Shown here in pieces: positions 1 to 6,603 of a DNA stretch of 10,876 nt. The notes beneath the pieces were generated by a model. The model did no database searches, was not told the DNA's origin, and worked only from the letters and a program-made list of their open reading frames with translations. Where the stretch lies: the NCBI GenBank assembly GCA_006227775.1, contig SBFV01000432.1:1-10876 (forward strand). The letters run 5' to 3'. A program made the translations under genes and the position numbers. How positions within the stretch are numbered: position 1 is the stretch's first letter; each line of letters opens with the position of its first letter. Source of the DNA: Gammaproteobacteria bacterium. Lineage in GTDB: Bacteria; Pseudomonadota; Gammaproteobacteria; Chromatiales; Chromatiaceae.

Positions 1-1104
1 CCCGTCAACGAACCCTTGCTCGATGGCAACGAGAAGAAGTATCTGGCCGAGTGCATCGACACCGGCTGGATCTCCTCGGAAGGCCCCTTCGTCACCCGCT
101 TCGAGCAGGCCTTCGCCGCCCGGGTCGGCCGTAAGCACGGCATCGCCGTCAGCAATGGCACCGCCGCCCTGGACGCCGCCGTCGAGGCCCTAGGCATCGG
201 GCCCGGGGACGAGGTGATCCTGCCGACCTTCACCATCATCTCCTGCATCAACCAGATCGTCCGCGCCGGCGCCACCCCCGTGCTGGTGGACAGCGACCCG
301 GACACCTGGAACATGGACGTGTCACGGCTCGAGGCTCTCATCACCCCACGCACCAAGGCGATCATGGCGGTGCATATCTATGGCCTGCCGGTGGACCTGG
401 ACCCCCTCCTCGACCTCGCCCGCCGCCATGGCCTCAAGGTGATCGAGGACGCCGCGGAGATGATCGGCCAGACTTACCGCGGCCGCCCCTGCGGCGGTTT
501 TGGCGATATCAGCACCGTCAGCTTCTATCCCAACAAGCACGTCACCACCGGCGAGGGAGGCATGATCCTCACCGACGACGATGACCTGGCCGAGGTCTGC
601 CGGGGCCTGCGCAACCTCTGCTTTCTGCCGCGCAAGCGCTTCGTCCACGAGCGCCTGGGGTGGAATCTGCGCATGACCAATCTCCAGGCCGCCCTTGGGC
701 TAGCCCAACTGGAGCGGCTGGATGAATTCGTGGTCCGCAAACGGCGCATGGGTCAAGCCTATAGCTCGCTGCTCGCGGATATCCCCGGACTGCAACTGCC
801 CCTCGCCCGGACTGACTACGCGGACAACATCTACTGGGTTTATGGCCTGGTTCTGAGCGACGCGCATCCCCTGGACGCGGAGGGCGCGATGCAACGGCTG
901 GGGGCCGCGGGCATCGGGACCCGCCCCTTCTTCTATCCCATGCATCAACAGCCCGTCCTGCGTGACCGGGGGCTCTTCCCCACCGACTCCCATCCCGTGG
1001 CGGAGCGGATGTACCGGCGCGGCTTTTACCTTCCCAGCGGTCTGGCCCTGACGACGGCCCAGATGGAAGCGGTTGCCGCCGCCGTCCGGGTAGCCCTGGC
1101 ATGA
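1..1104 (+). CDS. DegT/DnrJ/EryC1 family PLP-dependent sugar aminotransferase (5' partial)
   Basis: The reading frame is open from base 1, and the codons before the first start-like codon (TTG at 16) already encode the family's N-terminal motif (PVNEPLLDGNEKKY). The gene therefore begins outside the window and probably lacks only a few codons. Counting from base 1, D150 (in IEDAAE) is the expected residue that contacts the pyridine nitrogen of PLP, and K179 (in FYPNKH, before TTGEGG) is the expected Schiff-base lysine. The segment LRMTNLQAALGLAQLER is also typical. Such enzymes transaminate nucleotide-linked keto-sugars for O-antigen or capsule synthesis. The N-terminal part (DTGWISSEGPFV) resembles GDP-perosamine synthase types, but the exact sugar cannot be fixed from sequence alone. 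The following glycosyltransferase supports a surface-glycan role. Family assignment is firm; substrate is open. Confidence 0.93.
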   Translation, partial: PVNEPLLDGNEKKYLAECIDTGWISSEGPFVTRFEQAFAARVGRKHGIAVSNGTAALDAAVEALGIGPGDEVILPTFTIISCINQIVRAGATPVLVDSDPDTWNMDVSRLEALITPRTKAIMAVHIYGLPVDLDPLLDLARRHGLKVIEDAAEMIGQTYRGRPCGGFGDISTVSFYPNKHVTTGEGGMILTDDDDLAEVCRGLRNLCFLPRKRFVHERLGWNLRMTNLQAALGLAQLERLDEFVVRKRRMGQAYSSLLADIPGLQLPLARTDYADNIYWVYGLVLSDAHPLDAEGAMQRLGAAGIGTRPFFYPMHQQPVLRDRGLFPTDSHPVAERMYRRGFYLPSGLALTTAQMEAVAAAVRVALA

Positions 1105-1178
1105 GGCGCATCCATCAGTGCCCCACGGACCTCGACGGCTTAAAGGTGCCAAGGGGGATACTTCCTTGCGACCGGTAA
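1101..1178 (+). CDS. 25-codon mini-ORF overlapping the aminotransferase stop (ATGA)
   Basis: An ATG at 1101 overlaps the aminotransferase stop codon in an ATGA arrangement and opens a 25-codon frame that ends with TAA at 1176-1178. The end lies ten bases past the preferred TTG start of the glycosyltransferase. I see no strong ribosome site before it. The residues PTDLDGLKV near its start recall the N-terminus of RfbC-like sugar 3,5-epimerases, so it could be a fossil of a lost sugar gene, or a coupling device, or chance. Low confidence that it is a translated gene. Confidence 0.15.
   Translation: MRRIHQCPTDLDGLKVPRGILPCDR
1151..1158 (+). promoter_or_regulatory. Shine-Dalgarno sequence deciding the glycosyltransferase start
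   Basis: The purine-rich block AAGGGGGA stands seven bases before a TTG codon at 1166. The alternative in-frame GTG at 1118 has only a weak GAGG about eleven bases upstream, so this site favours TTG 1166. Confidence 0.5.
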
Positions 1179-2386
1179 GGCTTGGGGTCCTGTTCGACCA
1201 GCACATCCACGAAGGGGGGGGCTTCCAGCAGGCCCTCAATGCCGCCCTGGTGGTGAAGGGGCTCAGTCCAGACCTGGTCGAACCCGTCTTCTTCACCAGC
1301 CTCACCGAAAATGTATCTATCCTGAGGCAGTTAGGCATCGACGCTCGCCCCTTGCGTTTCTCCCCGCACCAGCAGGTCGTCCTCAAAGCCCGCCGGGCCA
1401 TCAACCATCCGTCCTGGCTGATCCTGATGAAGCGCCTGCTGGGGGCAAACGCCTTCGAGGCGTTTTTCACCCGCCAGGGGATCGATCTTCTCTACTTCCT
1501 GTCCCCGACCGGTCTGGCGGGGGACCTGGAACACCTCAACTACATCACCACCATCTGGGACTTCTGTCACCGGGATGATCCGGAATTCCCCGAGGTGCGC
1601 CTGGACTGGGAATTTGAGGTAAGGGAGCGTTTTTATCACCGCATCCTGCCCAAGGCCACCGCGGTCCTGGTGGACGCGGAATCCAGCCGCGTCCACGCCT
1701 GCCGCCGCTATGGCCTGGACCCGGAGCGCGTCCAGGTGATGCCCTTCGCCCCGGCGCCGGGCACCCGTCTTTCCGAGGCTGACTATCTGGCCGGTTACAT
1801 CGATATCCGTAAGCAGTATGCCCTATCCGTCCCCTATGTCTTTTACCCCGCCCAATTCTGGGCGCATAAGAATCACGTCTATCTGTTGCGAGGCCTCCAA
1901 CGGCTCGCCGACCACTTCGGGCATCGCATCGGCGCCATCTTCGCCGGGGGGAATAAGGGCAATCTTCCCCACGTCAAGGAGGTGACGGCCAGGCTGGGGC
2001 TGACGGAGCGCGTCCGCTTCGCCGGTTTCGTCCCCGACAATGAGATGCCCTATCTCTACCGGCAGTCCCTGGCCCTGGTCATGCCGTCCTATTTCGGTCC
2101 CACCAACCTCCCCCCCCTGGAAGCCTTCGCCTTGGGGGTCCCGGTCCTCTACCCTGATATAGCTGGCCTGCGGGAACAGGTGGGAGCGGCGGCGTTGTTG
2201 ATGGATCTTCGGGACCCGGACTCCCTGGCGACGCACCTCAACGACCTGCTCAGCCAACCCGAGTTACGGCATCGCCTGGTAACGGATGGGCACAACCGAC
2301 TGATCGAGCTCGACGCCCTTGACCGGATCAAGATTCTGGAACGGATTCTCCGGGATTTTCACGCCCGTCGAGCCACCTGGCGTTGA
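1166..2386 (+). CDS. GT4-type glycosyltransferase (group 1 family)
   Basis: Predicted GT-B glycosyltransferase that moves a sugar from a nucleotide donor to a growing surface glycan, probably at the cytoplasmic face of the membrane. From the TTG start it is 406 residues; the in-frame GTG at 1118 would add 16 poorly family-like residues. The N-terminal half begins LGVLFDQHIHEGGGFQQAL, a typical acceptor-side Rossmann start. The C-terminal half starts near residue 224 (FYPAQFWAHKNH) and contains the donor-binding stretch FGPTNLPPLEAFALG. In the usual EX7E motif the second Glu is present (E319), but the first is replaced by Gly (G311); my recollection is that some GT4 subfamilies carry this FGPTNLPPLEA form. 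No signal peptide or clear membrane segment is seen. It follows the aminotransferase closely on the same strand, so both likely belong to one glycan operon. Donor and acceptor are unknown. Confidence 0.88.
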   Translation: MRPVRLGVLFDQHIHEGGGFQQALNAALVVKGLSPDLVEPVFFTSLTENVSILRQLGIDARPLRFSPHQQVVLKARRAINHPSWLILMKRLLGANAFEAFFTRQGIDLLYFLSPTGLAGDLEHLNYITTIWDFCHRDDPEFPEVRLDWEFEVRERFYHRILPKATAVLVDAESSRVHACRRYGLDPERVQVMPFAPAPGTRLSEADYLAGYIDIRKQYALSVPYVFYPAQFWAHKNHVYLLRGLQRLADHFGHRIGAIFAGGNKGNLPHVKEVTARLGLTERVRFAGFVPDNEMPYLYRQSLALVMPSYFGPTNLPPLEAFALGVPVLYPDIAGLREQVGAAALLMDLRDPDSLATHLNDLLSQPELRHRLVTDGHNRLIELDALDRIKILERILRDFHARRATWR

Positions 2387-2705
2387 TAGGGAATTCAGCG
2401 TCCGGGTAGTTGGTGGACCTTTTCCCACCAGGCCACAAGCCAGATGTAGTTCATGCGAACAACGGCTGATGGCAAGGGGGACCCAGATGGCGACAGCGAC
2501 CAAGTTGGAAAGATGGAACCCTGGCAATATCCAGTCCAGCAACCAGCTATTCGCCCCACGGCGGAACTGTTATTGTCTCCGATCAGGCGCCGTGAATGCC
2601 TAGTCGTCGCGATCACGCGCACGAATCCTGCAAGCAACTGGCTTTGCCGGGTCCCACGGTGTCAGTCCCGACCTCCTACGCCCCTGATATTGAGAACCCT
2701 GGACC
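2387..2705 (+). other. Gene-free gap between the glycan genes and gcvT
   Basis: I find no supportable gene in these 319 bases. Several short frames cross it on both strands, including reverse-strand frames of 80-92 codons, but none shows a family motif I recognise. By hand count GC is about 58% over 2401-2700, lower than in the flanking genes. It may hold the gcvT promoter and leader or decayed DNA at the edge of the glycan locus. I looked for a glycine riboswitch core upstream of gcvT and did not see one. Confidence 0.5.
2410..2431 (+). terminator. Weak hairpin after the glycosyltransferase gene
   Basis: TGGTGG at 2411-2416 pairs with CCACCA at 2425-2430 around an eight-base loop, with a possible flanking wobble pair. 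It begins about 24 bases after the glycosyltransferase stop codon. There is no U-run after it, so it is at best a weak or factor-assisted end site. Confidence 0.25.
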
Positions 2706-3824
2706 ATGGACCTGCATACCCCTCTCTTCGTCGAACACCTCAGTCTGGGCGCCCGGATGGTGCCTTTTGGTGGCTGGGAGATGCCGCTGCATTACGGCTC
2801 GCAGATCGAGGAGCACTTGGCGGTGCGCGCCCGGGCCGGGATGTTCGACGTCAGTCACATGCGCGCGGTGGACGTCGGTGGAGTCGGGGCGCGGGGCTTT
2901 CTGCGGCGCTTGCTGGCCAATGACGTGGCGCGGTTGCGGGAGCCCGGCAAGGCCCTCTATAGCTGCATGCTCAACCCCGCCGGCGGAGTCCTGGATGACC
3001 TGATCGTCTACTTCCTGGGCGCGGACGGCTACCGGGTGGTGGTCAACGCGGCTACCACCGACAAGGACCTGGCTTGGATGCAATCTCAGGCCGACGAGAC
3101 CCTCCACCTCAGGCCGCGCCGGGACCTGGCCATGATCGCGGTCCAGGGTCCCGCGGCGCGGGAGTTGGCCGCCCGCCACCTGCCCGGGAACCTGGGGGAG
3201 GCTGCCTTGGCGCTGAAGCCCTTCTACGCCACCCGCGGCGATATCGCTGGGGAGGCTGACTGGTTCGTTGCCCGCACCGGTTATACCGGCGAGGACGGCT
3301 TCGAGATCCTGTTGCCCGGGGACCAGGCCCCAACGCTATGGCGGGCCCTGGTGACGGATGGGGTGATGCCCTGCGGTCTGGGGGCGCGGGATACCCTGCG
3401 TCTGGAGGCGGGAATGAACCTATACGGCCAGGACATGGACGAGACGACCAGCCCCCTCGACTGCGGTCTGGGCTGGACGGTCGCCTGGGAGCCCGTCGAG
3501 CGCGATTTCATCGGCCGGGCCGCCCTGACGGCGCGGCGCGCCTCGGGCGACCTCAGCCCCTTCGTCGGCCTGCTGCTCACCGGGCGTGGCGTCCTGCGGG
3601 GTCACCAGCCCGTGCTGGTCCATGGCCAGATTGCCGGCATGGTCACCTCGGGCGGCTTTGGCCCCACCCTGGGACGTTCCATCGGACTGGCGCGCTTGCA
3701 CCCGGGTACCGTTCTGGAAGCCGGCGAGGACTGCGCGGTGGAGATCCGCGGTAAGCCCGTAGCCGCCCGACGGTTCAACCCGCCCTTCGTGCGCCAGGGG
3801 GCGGTGCGCATCGACTTGGATTAA
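2706..3824 (+). CDS. gcvT: Aminomethyltransferase, glycine cleavage system T-protein
   Basis: T-protein takes the aminomethyl group carried on lipoylated H-protein, releases ammonia, and passes the one-carbon unit to tetrahydrofolate, giving 5,10-methylene-THF in the cytosol. The 372 residues align end to end with the E. coli protein (364 residues) as I recall it, from TPLFVEH near the start through GGWEMPLHYGSQI and MFDVSHM (about 46-52) to KALYSCMLN (about 82-90). The conserved aspartate region GGVLDDLIVY carries D97 and D98, one of which matches the catalytic Asp. The folate-binding stretch CGLGARDTLRLEAGMNLYGQ is intact. An in-frame TGA at 2691 with no other start codon after it makes ATG 2706 the only possible start, although its Shine-Dalgarno match is poor. 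It is the first gene of the glycine cleavage cluster. Nothing suggests damage. Confidence 0.97.
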   Translation: MDLHTPLFVEHLSLGARMVPFGGWEMPLHYGSQIEEHLAVRARAGMFDVSHMRAVDVGGVGARGFLRRLLANDVARLREPGKALYSCMLNPAGGVLDDLIVYFLGADGYRVVVNAATTDKDLAWMQSQADETLHLRPRRDLAMIAVQGPAARELAARHLPGNLGEAALALKPFYATRGDIAGEADWFVARTGYTGEDGFEILLPGDQAPTLWRALVTDGVMPCGLGARDTLRLEAGMNLYGQDMDETTSPLDCGLGWTVAWEPVERDFIGRAALTARRASGDLSPFVGLLLTGRGVLRGHQPVLVHGQIAGMVTSGGFGPTLGRSIGLARLHPGTVLEAGEDCAVEIRGKPVAARRFNPPFVRQGAVRIDLD

Positions 3825-3893
3825 AATCGTCACCCGGACGGGAACACCGACAATCCATCGGCGACAGGTAACCATCAGCAGAGGACCCGAGAC

Positions 3894-4283
3894 ATGAGCC
3901 AAGTGCCCAGCAACCTCAGATACACCAAGGACCACGAATGGGCCCGCGACAATGGCGACGGCACCCTTACCGTCGGCATCACCGACCATGCCCAGGAGGC
4001 CTTGGGGGACTTGGTCTTCGTCGAGGTCCCTGAAACGGGACGGATGGTCGCGGCGGGAGAAGCCTGCGCCGTGGTGGAGTCCGTGAAGGCCGCCTCCGAC
4101 ATCTATAGTCCCCTAGCCGGGACCGTCGCCGCGGTCAATACGACGCTGGCCGATGCCCCGGAAAAGATCAACGAAGACCCCTATGACCAAGGCTGGATCT
4201 TCACCCTGACCCCGGCCGATCCCGCCGGCTACGCCGGCCTTATGGACGCGGATGCCTACGCCCGGTTCCTGGAAGACGCTTAA
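3894..4283 (+). CDS. gcvH: Glycine cleavage system H-protein (lipoyl carrier)
   Basis: H-protein is the mobile carrier of the glycine cleavage complex. Its lipoyl arm accepts the aminomethyl group from the P-protein, presents it to GcvT, and is reoxidised by lipoamide dehydrogenase. The protein is 129 residues, the same length as I recall for E. coli GcvH. The lipoyl-attachment motif ESVKAASD is intact, with K65 as the modified lysine. The N-terminal part (RYTKDHEWAR) and the C-terminal GWIFTL stretch are typical. The start is supported by AGAGGA at 3880-3885, eight bases before ATG. The gap to gcvT is 69 bases and shows no convincing terminator, so co-transcription with gcvT is likely. Confidence 0.97.
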   Translation: MSQVPSNLRYTKDHEWARDNGDGTLTVGITDHAQEALGDLVFVEVPETGRMVAAGEACAVVESVKAASDIYSPLAGTVAAVNTTLADAPEKINEDPYDQGWIFTLTPADPAGYAGLMDADAYARFLEDA

Positions 4284-4470
4284 GCCCACGAGCCCCACCC
4301 GGCCCCTTTGCCACCACTCGGTTCCTTGGCAACCGCTCCCCAGCACCCAAAATAACGTCCATTTTCTAGTTCCCGCTTAGCGCCCGAGTGGGATCGCTCA
4401 ATTCGGGCAGCAATTGATGGACGGTTTTCAGGGCTAAAGACCCCAAGCACCCCAGGCACTCTATCCCCCC
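4284..4470 (+). other. Untranslated leader between gcvH and gcvPA with two weak inverted repeats
   Basis: These 187 bases hold no gene I can support. TTGCCA at 4308-4313 can pair with TGGCAA at 4327-4332 (13-base loop), and GCCCGAGT at 4382-4389 with ATTCGGGC at 4401-4408 (eight pairs including one wobble, 11-base loop). Neither is followed by a U-run. The second lies about 60 bases before the gcvPA start and could act in the mRNA leader or in processing. I see no clear sigma70 promoter. Confidence 0.3.
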
Positions 4471-5868
4471 ATGCCTTTCATTCCCCACACGCCCGATCAG
4501 GTGAGGGCCATGCTGGCCGCCATCGGAGTCGAGGACATCGACGACCTCTTCGATGAGATCCCCCCCGCGTTGCGAGCCGGAGACCTGAGCACCCTTCCGG
4601 AGGCCCTGCCGGAAATGACGGTCGCCCGGCTCATGGCGGCAAGGGCCCGGGCCGATGGCCAGCCCCTGTGCTTCATCGGCGCCGGGGCCTACGACCACCA
4701 TGTCCCGGCGGCGGTCTGGCAGCTTCTGTCCCGCGGTGAGCTTTACAGCGCCTACACTCCCTACCAGGCCGAGGCTAGCCAGGGCACGCTGCAGATCCTC
4801 TACGAATTCCAGTCCATGATGACGGCCCTGACCGCCCTGGACGTCTCCAACGCCTCCCTCTACGACGGTGCCTCGGCCGTCGCGGAGGCCATCCTCATGG
4901 CGGTGCGGGCCAGCCGCCACGGCAAGGTGCGGCGGGTGCTGATACCCCGTGGCCTGCACCCCCGCTACCGAGCCGTTGCCCAGACCATCGTCAGCCAGCA
5001 GGACATCGAATTGGTGGAGGTGCCCTTCGACCCCAGCGGTGGCCATCTGACCCTGGCGGCCTTGGAGCCCCTGGCCGCGGAGCCCTTTGCCGCCCTGGTG
5101 GTTCCCCAGCCCAATTTCTTCGGCGTCCTGGAAGAGGTCGACACCCTCACCGACTGGGCCCAGGCCCATGGTGCCCTGGTGATCGCCGTCGTCAATCCCC
5201 TCGCCCTGGCCCTACTCTCACCGCCCGGGGAATGGGGGAGCCAGGGGGCGGACATCGCCTGTGGCGAGGCCCAACCCTTCGGCATGCCCCTCGCTTCCGG
5301 CGGACCCTACGCCGGCTTCCTCTGCTGCAAGCAAGCCCTGATGCGGCAACTGCCCGGACGCATCGCCGGGCGCACCCTGGACCTGGACGGCAAACCCGGT
5401 TACACCCTGACCCTCCAGGCCCGGGAGCAGCATATCCGCCGCTCTCGCGCCACCTCGAACATCTGCACCAACCAGGGTCTGCTGGTCACCGCCGCCACCA
5501 TCCACCTGGCCCTACTGGGGGCCGAAGGGCTGGCGCGGACCGCCGCCGCCTGCCATGCCAACACCCGGCGGTTGGTGGAGCGGCTGGGGGAGACCCGGGG
5601 CGTGACGCCCCGCTTCCACCGTCCGGTCTTTCACGAGCAGGCCTTGCGCCTGCCCGCGCCGGCGGCGGATGTGTTACGCTCCCTCGCCGCGCATAACATC
5701 CTGGGGGGGTTCGACTTGGGCGCCGACTATCCGGAGCTGGACCCGGCCATTCTGGTGTGCGCGACCGAATTGCGCACGAACGAGGACATCGACGCCTTCG
5801 CCGCCAAGCTGGCGCGGGTCATCGCCACCCGTAGCCAGGCCCGTTGCCCGGTAGAGCCGAAGTTTTGA
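4471..5868 (+). CDS. gcvPA: Glycine dehydrogenase (decarboxylating) subunit 1, P-protein N-terminal half
   Basis: With GcvPB it forms the PLP-dependent P-protein, which decarboxylates glycine and transfers the remaining aminomethyl group to the lipoyl arm of GcvH. The 465 residues begin with the expected MPFIPHT and contain YTPYQAEASQG (about 95-105), LYDGASAVAEA, and TSNICTNQ (328-335). The C-terminal LGGFDLGADYPELDP is also typical of the family. This half lacks the PLP-binding lysine, which is in GcvPB. ATG 4471 is the only start available after an in-frame TAA at 4435, yet the bases just before it are pyrimidine-rich and show no Shine-Dalgarno sequence. That is odd beside the good sites of gcvH and tpx. 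The gene is intact; the split P-protein differs from the single-chain E. coli form. Confidence 0.97.
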   Translation: MPFIPHTPDQVRAMLAAIGVEDIDDLFDEIPPALRAGDLSTLPEALPEMTVARLMAARARADGQPLCFIGAGAYDHHVPAAVWQLLSRGELYSAYTPYQAEASQGTLQILYEFQSMMTALTALDVSNASLYDGASAVAEAILMAVRASRHGKVRRVLIPRGLHPRYRAVAQTIVSQQDIELVEVPFDPSGGHLTLAALEPLAAEPFAALVVPQPNFFGVLEEVDTLTDWAQAHGALVIAVVNPLALALLSPPGEWGSQGADIACGEAQPFGMPLASGGPYAGFLCCKQALMRQLPGRIAGRTLDLDGKPGYTLTLQAREQHIRRSRATSNICTNQGLLVTAATIHLALLGAEGLARTAAACHANTRRLVERLGETRGVTPRFHRPVFHEQALRLPAPAADVLRSLAAHNILGGFDLGADYPELDPAILVCATELRTNEDIDAFAAKLARVIATRSQARCPVEPKF

Positions 5869-5904
5869 CCCCTGACCAGTCCTTACACCACCATCCTGAT
5901 CCTG

Positions 5905-5910
5905 AAGGAG
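5905..5910 (+). promoter_or_regulatory. Strong Shine-Dalgarno sequence of tpx
   Basis: AAGGAG lies seven bases before the tpx ATG and is the best ribosome site in the window. It suggests high translation of tpx compared with the flanking P-protein genes, whose sites are absent or weak. Confidence 0.75.
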
Positions 5911-5917
5911 ATACCTC

Positions 5918-6418
5918 ATGGCCCAGACCGCCCTGCAAGGCAACCCCGTCCAACTCTCCGGTGACCTGCCCGCCGTCGGCGGCTCCGCCCCGGATTTTTC
6001 CCTGACCGCCGGGAACCTGAGCGACGTCAGCCTGGCCACCTACGCGGGTAAAAAGAAGCTGCTCAACATCGTGCCCAGCCTGGACACCGGGGTCTGCGCC
6101 GCCTCCACCAAAAAATTCAACGAGATGATGGCTGGTCGGGACGATGCCGTCGCCCTGGTCATCTCCGCCGACCTGCCCTTCGCCTCCGGTCGCTTCTGCA
6201 GCGCCGAGGGCATCACCAACGTCATCAACCTGTCCATGATGCGTTCCCGCAATTTTGCCAAGGATTACGGCGTTCTCATCGTCGACGGTCCCCTGGCCGG
6301 CATCACCGCCCGCGCCGTGGTCGTGCTCGATGCCGACGATAAGGTGCTCTACACCCAACTGGTTCCCGAGATCACCCAGGAACCGGATTACGATGCCGCC
6401 ATGGCCGCCCTGGGCTGA
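5918..6418 (+). CDS. tpx: Thiol peroxidase, atypical 2-Cys peroxiredoxin
   Basis: Tpx reduces hydrogen peroxide and organic peroxides; the E. coli enzyme is recycled by thioredoxin. At 166 residues it is close to E. coli Tpx as I recall it (168). The peroxidatic cysteine is C60 in PSLDTGVCAAST, with the family's Thr two residues before the Gly-Val. The resolving cysteine is C94 in SADLPFASGRFCSAEG. The conserved GVLIVDGPLAGITARAV segment is present. There is no signal peptide, so it should be cytosolic. It starts 49 bases after gcvPA and has a strong ribosome site. Its place between the two P-protein subunit genes is unusual, because the glycine cleavage pathway does not formally need it. Possible reasons are protection of thiol- and lipoyl-dependent enzymes, shared expression, or simple insertion. 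Confidence 0.97.
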   Translation: MAQTALQGNPVQLSGDLPAVGGSAPDFSLTAGNLSDVSLATYAGKKKLLNIVPSLDTGVCAASTKKFNEMMAGRDDAVALVISADLPFASGRFCSAEGITNVINLSMMRSRNFAKDYGVLIVDGPLAGITARAVVVLDADDKVLYTQLVPEITQEPDYDAAMAALG

Positions 6419-6437
6419 GCCCGAGGCCCAACGGAAT

Positions 6438-6453
6438 CTAGGTTAAGACCTAG
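6438..6453 (+). other. Short perfect inverted repeat after tpx
   Basis: CTAGGT at 6438-6443 and ACCTAG at 6448-6453 form a perfect six-pair stem around a four-base loop, 20 bases after the tpx stop. No U-run follows. It could stabilise the tpx mRNA end or be part of a compound end signal with the larger hairpin at 6517-6557. Confidence 0.3.
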
Positions 6454-6516
6454 CGGAGTGGGGCCCAGGGCCGGCCGGAGCCAGCCAAGGCCCCCGATGT
6501 CCCTGGCTACCCTGGC

Positions 6517-6561
6517 GGGAATGGGCACTGGGGAAGGGGCCAGTCCCGCTGATTCCCTTTA
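6517..6561 (+). terminator. Candidate hairpin terminator between tpx and gcvPB
   Basis: The arms GGGAATGGGCACTGG (6517-6531) and CCAGTCCCGCTGATTCCC (6540-6557) can form about 14 pairs with a one-base and a four-base bulge around an eight-base loop. TTTAT follows. The short T-tract and bulges make it a weak intrinsic terminator or an mRNA-processing hairpin. It sits in the 185-base gap that holds no gene. Confidence 0.35.
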
Positions 6562-6603
6562 TCCACTTGGCCCTTTTCTCATCGACCCGGTAGCGAGCCG
6601 CCG

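Noticed and set aside
2387..2705. Glycine riboswitch upstream of gcvT
   Set aside because: The conserved core elements I would expect are not visible, and no tandem aptamer layout is seen.
2319..2923. Forward-strand frames of 94-156 codons across the gap and the gcvT start
   Set aside because: They overlap known genes in other frames and encode Arg/Pro-rich sequence without motifs.
4414..4440. Sigma70-like promoter (TTGATG and TAAAGA) before gcvPA
   Set aside because: The spacer is only 15 bases and the -10 matches at three of six positions, no better than chance.
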